A stretch of 12,491 nt of DNA from JAXDLH01 sp034666705 (GTDB taxonomy: Bacteria; Chloroflexota; UBA6077; SHYK01), in assembly GCA_034666705.1 (NCBI GenBank), contig JAXDLH010000170.1, forward strand, positions 1 through 12,491, in the 5' to 3' direction. Each line of letters opens with the position of its first letter. Within the stretch, counting starts at the first letter, position 1. Both the position numbers and the translations under genes were made by a program. A model generated the notes under the pieces. That model was given only the letters and a program-made list of their open reading frames with translations. It searched no databases and had not been told where the DNA came from. This document shows positions 7,195 through 12,491 of this stretch, one piece after another.

Positions 7195-7555
7195 GTTCGT
7201 GCTCCTCTTTTTGTGGGTCGCGTTGCAGGTCGCGCAGGTACTCGTCCAGTCGATCGAAGCTCTCCTCCCAGAAGCGGCGATAGTTTTGCAGCCATTCAGC
7301 GGCGTCTTTGAGCGGCGTCGGCTCCAATCGGCATGGCCTCCATTGGGCCTGGCGACCGCGCGTGATCAAACCGGCACGCTCCAGCACCTTGAGATGCTTC
7401 GAGATCGCCGGCAGGCTCATAGCGAACGGCTCCGCCAACTCCGTAACCGACGCCTCGCCCTCGCCCAGGCGCGCGAGGATCGCGCGCCTGGTAGGATCGG
7501 CAAGTGCGCCGAAAGTGGCATCGAGTTGCTCGAGTGACATATCGTGATTCACCAT
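7178..7555 (-). CDS. ArsR-type winged-helix transcriptional repressor
   Basis: This 125-residue regulator starts with LDATFGALADPTRRAILARL at about 11-30, the standard opening of the ArsR/SmtB superfamily. The recognition helix region is MSLPAISKHLKVLERAGLI at 46-64, and the beta-wing RGRQAQWRPCRLEP follows. The metal-sensing ELCVCDL motif is absent (ELAEPF instead) and there is one Cys (75), so it should not be an arsenite or zinc sensor. It belongs to the non-metal branch usually found with AHSA1/SRPBCC genes, as here. Two starts are possible: ATG 7555, with no clear ribosome site, and ATG 7540 (MSLEQ), preceded by GGTGA at usable spacing and closer to the family N-terminus. A strong promoter and a dyad sit directly upstream, fitting autorepression. 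Confidence 0.93.
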   Translation of the reverse strand: MVNHDMSLEQLDATFGALADPTRRAILARLGEGEASVTELAEPFAMSLPAISKHLKVLERAGLITRGRQAQWRPCRLEPTPLKDAAEWLQNYRRFWEESFDRLDEYLRDLQRDPQKEEHEHGPEQ

Positions 7556-7576
7556 TAGGTTAATTAACTACATGGT
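7551..7576. promoter_or_regulatory. 26-bp dyad, candidate ArsR operator
   Basis: The sequence reads ACCAT-N3-GTTAATTAAC-N3-ATGGT, a near-perfect two-fold symmetric site with 20 of 26 bases paired. It starts at the last base of the -10 box and runs over the presumed transcription start to the first ATG. A dimeric winged-helix repressor bound here would block initiation. The symmetry is seen; the binding is inferred. Confidence 0.65.
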
Positions 7577-7604
7577 TTATAATTGTTCACTGGGTGCGTG
7601 TCAA
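7576..7604 (-). promoter_or_regulatory. Housekeeping (sigma-70/sigma-A type) promoter of the ArsR operon
   Basis: On the minus strand a perfect -35 TTGACA (7604-7599) is followed after exactly 17 bases by TATAAA (7581-7576), one base from the consensus TATAAT. Transcription should begin near 7569-7570, giving a leader of about 15 bases to the first ATG or about 30 to the second. It is AT-rich against a GC-rich background, and the dyad directly downstream suggests a strong but repressed promoter. Confidence 0.82.
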
Positions 7605-7620
7605 GTGACGCTTGCATCAA

Positions 7621-7658
7621 AACACGAGGTGCCCGGAAGTTTCCGGGCACCTCGTGTT
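7621..7658 (-). terminator. Intrinsic terminator with 18-bp perfect stem
   Basis: AACACGAGGTGCCCGGAA at 7621-7638 pairs perfectly with 7641-7658 around a 2-base loop (in practice 17 or 16 pairs with a 4-6 base loop). On the minus strand the stem is followed by TTTT. It lies 80 bases beyond the stop of the thiamine-diphosphate enzyme gene and just before the ArsR promoter, so it would insulate the two minus-strand operons. Confidence 0.8.
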
Positions 7659-7738
7659 GGAGTGGTTCACCACGTTTTTGTCGCTCGCTCGGGGGTGAGC
7701 AGCTGAACCCAGGCGTCTATCGGTTTGTTGGTGCGAGC

Positions 7739-9385
7739 CTATTCGTCCTTGCCAAAGTACATGCGGCGGTAGGGCAAGGTGATCACCTTGCGCGAGATGC
7801 GGGCGTCGATGACCGTCGGCGTCGGATTTGCGACCCACTCTTCAGCCGCGACTCGCACCTCCGCGATGGTGCGAGCCAGCGTGCCTTTACCACCCAAGGA
7901 TCGCATCACCGCGCCCAGGTCCGGGGTGGTGATGGTGGCCAGCTCGGCGTCCATGTTGTGCGCATGGAACTTGTGGTACTCCGAGCCCAGCGCCTCGTCG
8001 TTCAGCACCACGGTCAGCAGGGGCATCTGCTCGCGGACCGCCGTCTCCAGCTCGGCCAGGTGCATGAGCACACTGGCGTCGCCATCGACCAACAGGGTCG
8101 GGCGATCGGTTGCCGCCACCGCGCCCATGGCGGCCGGCAGCGACTGGCCAATGCAGCCGAACCAATGGGCAGCCATCACTAGCGGCCGCGGTCGGTTGCA
8201 GTTCATGGTCGTGAACCCGGCGCTAGCTCCACTCCCGGTCACCAGATTGACGTCGGTGGGCACGATCTCGTCCAGCACGCGGCACACTTCGCGAGCGTCG
8301 AGCAACTCGGGCTCGACGTCGAACTCGGCGAGGTCCTCGAAGTGGTGCGCCAGCTTTTCCTCGACCTCCGGCGTACGGTATCCCGTGTTGGAGTACGACC
8401 GGTTCGCCAGCTCGGCTTCTAACGCTTCGGCACCCAGGCGCGCATCGGTATGCACATACAGGTCGGCGGCACGACCATCGCCCATCATCGTGTGCGGCTT
8501 GATGTCGAGCTGCACGTATTTGGCGTTGGGGTAGATGTAACCGTGCTCCGTGGTGTAACGGTTCAAGCTCGCGCCAATGCCGATGACCACGTCGGCTTCC
8601 TCGAACAACTGCATGGCCGTGCGCGTGCCGTAAAAGCCGGAGATGCCGACGTGATAGGGAGCCTCGGCCAGCCAGGTCTTGGCCATCAGGCTGGTGGCGA
8701 CGACGGCGCCGATGCGTTCGGCGAGCCCGAGCACGGCCTCACCCGCGCCTGACCAGATGGCACCGCGGCCCACCAGCACGACGGGCATTTTGCTTTCCGC
8801 GATGAGGTCCGCGGCCTGCGCGATGGCCGCCGCGTTGGGCGCGACGGTCACGCTGGGCAACAGCGTCGCCGAAGGCTTGTAGGACTCGTCGGCCTCGAAG
8901 TTCTGCTGCTGAATATCCAGCGGGCAGCTCAACATGACGGGACGCGACTCGGTTTTGGCCAGGTAGAACGCCTGGCGCACGACGTCGTCCGTCACCTCAG
9001 CCGACGTCAAGCGGACGAACCCGGTTTCGCACGCCGCGGCGAAGCGGGCTTGATCGAAACGCTGGTTGTACTCCTGGTCGGAGGTCGGGTACTCACCGGC
9101 GAAGACCACCAGCGGCGATGCCGCCCGGGCCGCGGTCACCAGTGCGGTCGCGAGCTGGGACACGCCTGGGCCGCAGGTGGCCGTGCAGACCCCCACGTCA
9201 TGCGTGGCGCGGGCCCAGCCGTCGGCCATGCCCAGCCCTGCACCTTCGTGGCGGACCTCGATCAGCTTCACGCCGTGCTTGGCGAGCGCATCCATCCAGA
9301 ACATGTTGCCGTCGCCCATGAGCCCGAAGATGGTCCTGGCGCCTTCCGCCATGAACGCATCGGCCAGCCGCTCGAACACCTTCAC
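7739..9385 (-). CDS. Thiamine-diphosphate-dependent enzyme, acetolactate synthase large-subunit-like
   Basis: This 548-residue protein has the three-domain layout of the ThDP enzymes that act on 2-oxo acids. The N-terminal pyrimidine-binding domain holds the catalytic glutamate, Glu47 in EVRHEGAG, and GPGVSQLATAL at 72-82. The central domain is at about 185-325 (PVVLVGRGAIWSGAGEAV). The C-terminal pyrophosphate-binding domain carries the Mg/ThDP motif, GDAS at 435-438 through LND at 461-463. It is cytoplasmic. The start is GTG at 9385, with GGAAGGGGA just upstream, overlapping the preceding gene as GTGA. The group includes acetolactate synthase, benzoylformate decarboxylase, glyoxylate carboligase and sulfopyruvate decarboxylase-like enzymes. 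No small regulatory subunit gene and no ilvC lie nearby, so a biosynthetic acetolactate synthase is unlikely. A catabolic 2-oxo acid decarboxylase or carboligase fits better; the substrate is unknown. Confidence 0.92.
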   Translation of the reverse strand: MKVFERLADAFMAEGARTIFGLMGDGNMFWMDALAKHGVKLIEVRHEGAGLGMADGWARATHDVGVCTATCGPGVSQLATALVTAARAASPLVVFAGEYPTSDQEYNQRFDQARFAAACETGFVRLTSAEVTDDVVRQAFYLAKTESRPVMLSCPLDIQQQNFEADESYKPSATLLPSVTVAPNAAAIAQAADLIAESKMPVVLVGRGAIWSGAGEAVLGLAERIGAVVATSLMAKTWLAEAPYHVGISGFYGTRTAMQLFEEADVVIGIGASLNRYTTEHGYIYPNAKYVQLDIKPHTMMGDGRAADLYVHTDARLGAEALEAELANRSYSNTGYRTPEVEEKLAHHFEDLAEFDVEPELLDAREVCRVLDEIVPTDVNLVTGSGASAGFTTMNCNRPRPLVMAAHWFGCIGQSLPAAMGAVAATDRPTLLVDGDASVLMHLAELETAVREQMPLLTVVLNDEALGSEYHKFHAHNMDAELATITTPDLGAVMRSLGGKGTLARTIAEVRVAAEEWVANPTPTVIDARISRKVITLPYRRMYFGKDE

Positions 9386-9885
9386 TGTAAGTCCCCTTCC
9401 GTCTCGCCTGGGTTCGGGGCGGCGGCAGCCGCCATCACGCTCGCGCAGCGCGTGGCCAGATTGTCCGCGAATTCGCGGGACATGCGGCTCACGACGATGG
9501 AGGCCCCGCCTTCGATCAGGCCGGCCAGCTTGCCGGAGATCTCGACTTCGCCTTCGATCGACACGGTGGATTCGGATAGGGCCGCGTCCGTTACCCGGAA
9601 CGTCATCGTAGACACGAAGCGCGTCCCACCCTGGTTGTCCTTACCCCGGGCCGTGATGTGGCCAACCATGGCGGCATCGTCCGTTTCCAGCGTCACCCGG
9701 GCCTGCATTGTCACCCTGACCGGCCCGAACTTCACTGCCACGCTCGCGTCGAACGAGCCATCTTCCTGTTGCTCGCCGAGGGAAGCGCCGGGCACGCAAC
9801 CGACGACCGTCCGTGGGTCGGAGATGACCCCCCAGACCGTCCGCGCGTCGGAAGGAACGCCAAAGCGCTCGTGGAGATCGATCAT
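9382..9885 (-). CDS. CoxG-like SRPBCC protein (carbon monoxide dehydrogenase subunit G family)
   Basis: This 167-residue protein opens MIDLHERFGVPSDARTVWGVISDP and continues VVGCVPGASL at about 27-36, the signature of the CoxG/pfam06240 branch of the SRPBCC fold. Later it has VAVKFGPVRVTMQARVTL and the helix GLIEGGASIVVSRMSREFADNLATRC, also typical. The frame stays open to 10032, but the ATG at 9885 gives the family N-terminus and has AAGGCAAAGG upstream. CoxG-type proteins often accompany molybdenum hydroxylases and may recruit or mature them at the membrane; no such genes are seen here. Instead it overlaps by 4 bases the thiamine-diphosphate enzyme gene, so the two are probably translated together and may act on the same substrate. 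This job is inference. Confidence 0.9.
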   Translation of the reverse strand: MIDLHERFGVPSDARTVWGVISDPRTVVGCVPGASLGEQQEDGSFDASVAVKFGPVRVTMQARVTLETDDAAMVGHITARGKDNQGGTRFVSTMTFRVTDAALSESTVSIEGEVEISGKLAGLIEGGASIVVSRMSREFADNLATRCASVMAAAAAPNPGETEGDLQ

Positions 9886-9989
9886 GAATGCCTTTGCCTT
9901 GACGAGCTGGGGGTGGGCCAGATGCTCCGCGCGCAAGGGTGTGAGTTGCCGCGCGCTCGACGCCACTCGCGGGGAAGGGGCACGGGCAG

Positions 9990-10018
9990 ATTGTGCTAAA
10001 TTTCCAGCCATCCGGCAA
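9990..10018 (-). promoter_or_regulatory. Weak candidate promoter for the CoxG / thiamine-diphosphate enzyme operon
   Basis: On the minus strand TTGCCG (10018-10013) and CACAAT (9995-9990) are separated by 17 bases; each matches 4 of 6 consensus bases. The site lies in the 145-base gap between the two divergent operons, which must contain at least two promoters. The match is only moderate. I found no convincing pair for the plus-strand gene in the same gap. Confidence 0.3.
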
Positions 10019-10030
10019 CTGAGGGGCAGC

Positions 10031-10573
10031 ATGGTACGAGTCGCTCTGGTCGAAGAGAAGGATCACCCGGAGCTGGCCGAGCTGATCGGGAGACTCCGCA
10101 GCGGCCGGGGCGGCCAACTGCTGAACGTGTACAAGCTGCTGCTGAATAGCCCCGTATTGGCGGGGACGTGGTTCGACCACGTGAGCGCGGTCCGCTGGCA
10201 GACGGAGCTCGATGGGCTGACCCGGGAGCTCGTCATCATCCGCATTGGCTACCTGACCCGGGTGCAATACGTACTGGCGCAGCACGTGCCGACCTACGCA
10301 TTGCAAGAGGGGCTGACGCAGGAGCAATGCGATGCGCTGGCCGATTGGCAGTCGTCGACCTTGTTCGATCAACGGCAGCGGGCGATCCTGGCCTACACGG
10401 ATGCGATGACGCGCGACATCCAGGTGCCCGAGGCCGTCTTCGACGCGCTGCGACCGTACTTCACCGAGCAGCAGATCGTCGAACTGAGCGTCCTCATCGG
10501 CACGTACAACATGCACACGCGGGTGCTGCAGGCCCTCGACATTCCGCTCGAACGCACGTCTGCCACAAGCTGA
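10031..10573 (+). CDS. Carboxymuconolactone decarboxylase (CMD/AhpD-like) family protein
   Basis: This 180-residue helical protein belongs to the CMD superfamily. The core is at about 59-93, ELDGLTRELVIIRIGYLTR then YVLAQHVPTYA, with LFDQRQRAILAYTDAMTRD at 111-129 and ELSVLIGTYNMHTRVLQAL near the end. The redox CxxC pair of AhpD is missing: the only Cys is at 100, and the usual site reads YVLAQHV. It is therefore not a thiol peroxidase partner and more likely a decarboxylase-type or non-redox member. The frame is open far upstream, but that part is antisense to the CoxG and ThDP genes; the ATG at 10031 has GAGGGG just before it. It ends 18 bases before the hydroxyacid dehydrogenase gene, so the two form an operon, divergent from the CoxG/ThDP operon. 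Confidence 0.92.
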   Translation: MVRVALVEEKDHPELAELIGRLRSGRGGQLLNVYKLLLNSPVLAGTWFDHVSAVRWQTELDGLTRELVIIRIGYLTRVQYVLAQHVPTYALQEGLTQEQCDALADWQSSTLFDQRQRAILAYTDAMTRDIQVPEAVFDALRPYFTEQQIVELSVLIGTYNMHTRVLQALDIPLERTSATS

Positions 10574-10591
10574 TCCTCTGGGAGCCGCGAT

Positions 10592-11686
10592 ATGATCTCT
10601 TCCGAGCGACGGCCAGTCCTCGTGGTCGAGGACGACCCGTTCACCCGCATCACGCAGGTCGTCCTCGATCCGCGCACCAGCGACGAGCGGCGGGCCGCAT
10701 TCGCCGAGTTCTTCGCGCACGACCTCCCGGATTTCCTGGGCTGGTGTGAGCGGGTGCGCCGCGGCGCCGGGGGCTTTTACCCGGCCGAGGTGCGGCTGCT
10801 GTCCAGCGAGGGGGAACTGCCAACGGCCCTGGCCGATGCCGATTGCCTGCTCGTGGAGTCGTTCCAGGTCGACCGAGCCGTGCTGGAGGCGGGCCCGCAC
10901 CTCAAAGTCGTGCAGAAGTTTGGGGCGAACCTGCGCAATATCGACACTGAGACGTGCGCCGCGCGGGGCGTCAAGGTCCTGACACAGCGTCGGCGGGCCA
11001 ACGTCGCCTGCGCCGAGACAACGCTCGCACTGCTGCTCACGTTCGCCAAGAAGCTGCACCAGATCAGAGGGCTGATCAGCGTCGAGCAGCTTCAGGCGGC
11101 CGGCTACTCCCCGACGAAGTTCGACCAGCGCCACACCGCGAACTCAGGCTGGGCGCGCATCAGCGGCCTGCGCATGCTCTACGAGTCGACACTCGGCATC
11201 GTCGGACTTGGCGAGATCGGCAAGGAGCTGGCGCGCCGCGTCGCGCCGTTCGAGCCGCGCACCCTCTACTATCAGCGCAACCGGTTGCCGGAGGCCGAGG
11301 AGCGCGAGCTGCGAGTGGAGTACGCACCACTCGAGGAGCTATTGGGCCAGAGCGACTGGGTCAGCATCAACCTGCCAATCACGCCGGCCACGCGCAACCT
11401 GTTCGATCGCGCGCGACTCGCCCAGATGAAGCCCGGGGCCTTCCTGATCAACACGGCCCGAGCGGAGATCGTCGAGCGCGATGCACTGCTGGAGGCCTTG
11501 AAGTCCGGTCACCTGGGTGGGTTCGCGCTGGATCCGCTCTACGAGGAGCCCGGTCGCCCCGACGACGAGTTGCTCGCATTCGAGAACGTCATTCTGACGC
11601 CCCATACCGCCGTCCAACCTCGATTCAATGCCCTCAACGACTTCGAGGAGATGATCGTCGGAATGGCCCGCGGGCTCGGCTTCTAG
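10592..11686 (+). CDS. D-isomer-specific 2-hydroxyacid dehydrogenase, NAD(P)-dependent
   Basis: This 364-residue oxidoreductase interconverts a D-2-hydroxy acid and the 2-oxo acid. The NAD(P) Rossmann motif is GLGEIG at 205-210. The catalytic set is visible: Arg290 in INTARAEIV, a Glu at 318 or 319 in DPLYEEP, and His338 in LTPHTA. The family substrate loop reads QKFGANLRNID at 108-118. It is somewhat longer than the usual 310-330 residues because of extra sequence near residues 25-65 (an Arg/Glu-rich stretch) and 160-197, just before the NAD domain; the closest classical relative would be phosphoglycerate dehydrogenase-like. The ATG at 10592 has GGGAG at 10580-10584. Being in an operon with a CMD-like gene and divergent from a 2-oxo-acid-type ThDP enzyme, it may supply or drain that enzyme's 2-oxo acid. 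The substrate is unknown. Confidence 0.93.
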   Translation: MISSERRPVLVVEDDPFTRITQVVLDPRTSDERRAAFAEFFAHDLPDFLGWCERVRRGAGGFYPAEVRLLSSEGELPTALADADCLLVESFQVDRAVLEAGPHLKVVQKFGANLRNIDTETCAARGVKVLTQRRRANVACAETTLALLLTFAKKLHQIRGLISVEQLQAAGYSPTKFDQRHTANSGWARISGLRMLYESTLGIVGLGEIGKELARRVAPFEPRTLYYQRNRLPEAEERELRVEYAPLEELLGQSDWVSINLPITPATRNLFDRARLAQMKPGAFLINTARAEIVERDALLEALKSGHLGGFALDPLYEEPGRPDDELLAFENVILTPHTAVQPRFNALNDFEEMIVGMARGLGF

Positions 11687-11819
11687 CGCACTCCGGCCCG
11701 CAGGCGCGCACGCAAATTCGACACAGCACGCCCGGTCCTGACCGATCTGGTAGACTCGCAACTTGCGCGGCGATTGGCTCTGCAAGACCGGAAACCTCCA
11801 CTCTTCGGAAGGTAATGGC

Positions 11820-12488
11820 ATGTCTCTGGCGAAACCCGCGATCCGGTTGTTCGTGCTGATGTGCTCGCTGCTGCTCACCACGAGCATCGTCGGACCGTGG
11901 GATCACGCAGGCGCCACCCAGCAGCCCCTGACGTGGGAGCTGGTCGACGTGTTCCACGGCGACGCCGATGGCCGCGGCGTCCAGTCTGGGCTGCTCACCA
12001 TCCTGTCGGAGCAGGCTGACAGCAGCGGCGGATCGGTCCGCCTCCGCGTCGGGGGCGACGAGAGCTGCCCAGAACGCTCGCAGGAATACCTGCTGACCTG
12101 GACCTTCGAAAACGACATTACGCCGGTCGTCATGAACGACGTGATCTATACTAGGTTGACCAACGAGCGCGTGGACGGCAATGCTTGCAATCTTCCACCA
12201 GGTGAGATCGCCCCGTACATGCGCGCCGCCGGCAGCGACGGCTGGGGCTCTCCGATCCTCGAGCGGACCGGCCTGACGTTCGGCCCCAACCAGCTCACCG
12301 ATGGCGGCGGCGGGGTCTTCTACAGCTTCGAGAACCCGTTTCACGTCCCGGGCGTGCGCGAGATCCACATCAAAGAGAACCTCGGCGCGCTGCCGCTGCG
12401 GGGCTGGTTCCAGGTCCAGATCGAGCAGCGCTGGGGCTTCATCTATGAAGCAGCCTACGTGTATGAGCTGGTCAACCCGCCAGAGTAG
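11820..12488 (+). CDS. Secreted protein of unknown function
   Basis: I do not recognise the family of this 222-residue protein. The first 32 residues look like a Sec signal peptide: Lys5 and Arg9, a hydrophobic stretch LFVLMCSLLLTTSIV at 10-24, and a plausible cleavage after AGA at 30-32. The mature part is beta-rich in appearance, with alternating hydrophobic residues (SVRLRVGG, YLLTWTF, VPGVREIHI, GWFQVQIEQRWGFIYEAAYVYEL). Its two cysteines, 83 and 123, could form a disulfide outside the cell. There is no lipobox, anchor or catalytic motif that I can name. The ATG at 11820 is chosen over the earlier TTG at 11763 because GGAAGG lies 7 bases upstream and the signal peptide starts here. It is separated from the dehydrogenase gene by 133 bases and is probably transcribed on its own. 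It is complete, ending 3 bases before the window edge. Confidence 0.82.
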   Translation: MSLAKPAIRLFVLMCSLLLTTSIVGPWDHAGATQQPLTWELVDVFHGDADGRGVQSGLLTILSEQADSSGGSVRLRVGGDESCPERSQEYLLTWTFENDITPVVMNDVIYTRLTNERVDGNACNLPPGEIAPYMRAAGSDGWGSPILERTGLTFGPNQLTDGGGGVFYSFENPFHVPGVREIHIKENLGALPLRGWFQVQIEQRWGFIYEAAYVYELVNPPE

Positions 12489-12491
12489 CGC

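Noticed and set aside
6073..7311. Plus-strand open frame of 412 codons
   Set aside because: It is antisense to both SRPBCC genes and part of the ArsR gene, which have strong family motifs. Long shadow frames are expected at this GC content.
7178..7555. Arsenic or metal resistance operon
   Set aside because: The regulator lacks the metal-binding Cys motif and no arsenate reductase or efflux gene is present.
7662..7679. Plus-strand hairpin GTGGT-TC-ACCAC followed by GTTTTT
   Set aside because: The stem has only 5 pairs with a 2-base loop, and no plus-strand gene precedes it that would need a terminator.
9050..10030. Upstream extension of the CMD-like gene frame
   Set aside because: It is antisense to the CoxG and ThDP genes, and the ATG at 10031 has its own ribosome site and gives a normal family length.
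9641..11134. Long minus-strand open frame of 497 codons
   Set aside because: It lies antisense to the CMD-like and dehydrogenase genes and across the divergent gap, has Arg/Gly/His-rich composition with no domain, and both plus-strand genes have clear family motifs and ribosome sites.
11717..11756. TTCGAC and TAGACT as a promoter for the secreted protein gene
   Set aside because: The spacing is 28 bases, far outside the normal range, and neither box is close to consensus.

Overview
The window is a GC-rich bacterial chromosome segment of 12,491 bases with tightly packed genes. A lipobox-bearing solute-binding protein, an ECF42-type sigma factor paired with DGPF (YCII) proteins, and many small SRPBCC, DGPF and DUF proteins suggest a soil-type bacterium. 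Chloroflexota (Thermomicrobia-like) or Actinomycetota both fit. I lean weakly to Chloroflexota; there is no rRNA or other marker to settle it. I see no tRNA, rRNA, CRISPR array, transposase or phage gene.

Layout. (1) 92-1855, plus: a family 5 ABC solute-binding lipoprotein with no permease or ATPase gene on its downstream side. (2) 4667 down to 1997, minus: DGPF protein, second DGPF protein (tandem paralogue), a 430-residue ECF sigma factor with a TPR-type C-terminal extension, and a DUF2277 protein. A sequence matching the ECF42 promoter (TGTCGA, 17 bases, CGAC) lies just upstream of the first DGPF gene, so the sigma factor probably drives its own operon. (3) 7555 down to 4858, minus: ArsR-type repressor, two SRPBCC/AHSA1 proteins and a beta-lactamase-fold serine hydrolase. 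They follow a near-consensus housekeeping promoter (TTGACA, 17 bases, TATAAA) with a 26-bp dyad over the start region that is a good candidate operator. (4) A perfect 18-bp hairpin at 7621-7658 separates region 3 from the next minus-strand operon. (5) 9885 down to 7739, minus: a CoxG-like SRPBCC protein overlapping by 4 bases (GTGA) a thiamine-diphosphate enzyme. (6) 10031-11686, plus, divergent from (5): a carboxymuconolactone-decarboxylase-like protein and a D-2-hydroxyacid dehydrogenase. (7) 11820-12488, plus: a secreted protein of unknown function.

How they may work together. Regions 2 and 3 form an unbroken minus-strand run from 7555 to 1997. It holds two regulators of different type (a one-component repressor and a sigma factor without an anti-sigma gene) and five small ligand-binding or hydrolase-type proteins. 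Regions 5 and 6 form a divergent enzyme set (ThDP enzyme, CMD-like protein, 2-hydroxyacid dehydrogenase, CoxG-like protein) that could handle a 2-oxo or 2-hydroxy acid; the substrate cannot be read from the sequence. The most interesting element is the ECF42-DGPF-DUF2277 operon with its visible cognate promoter.
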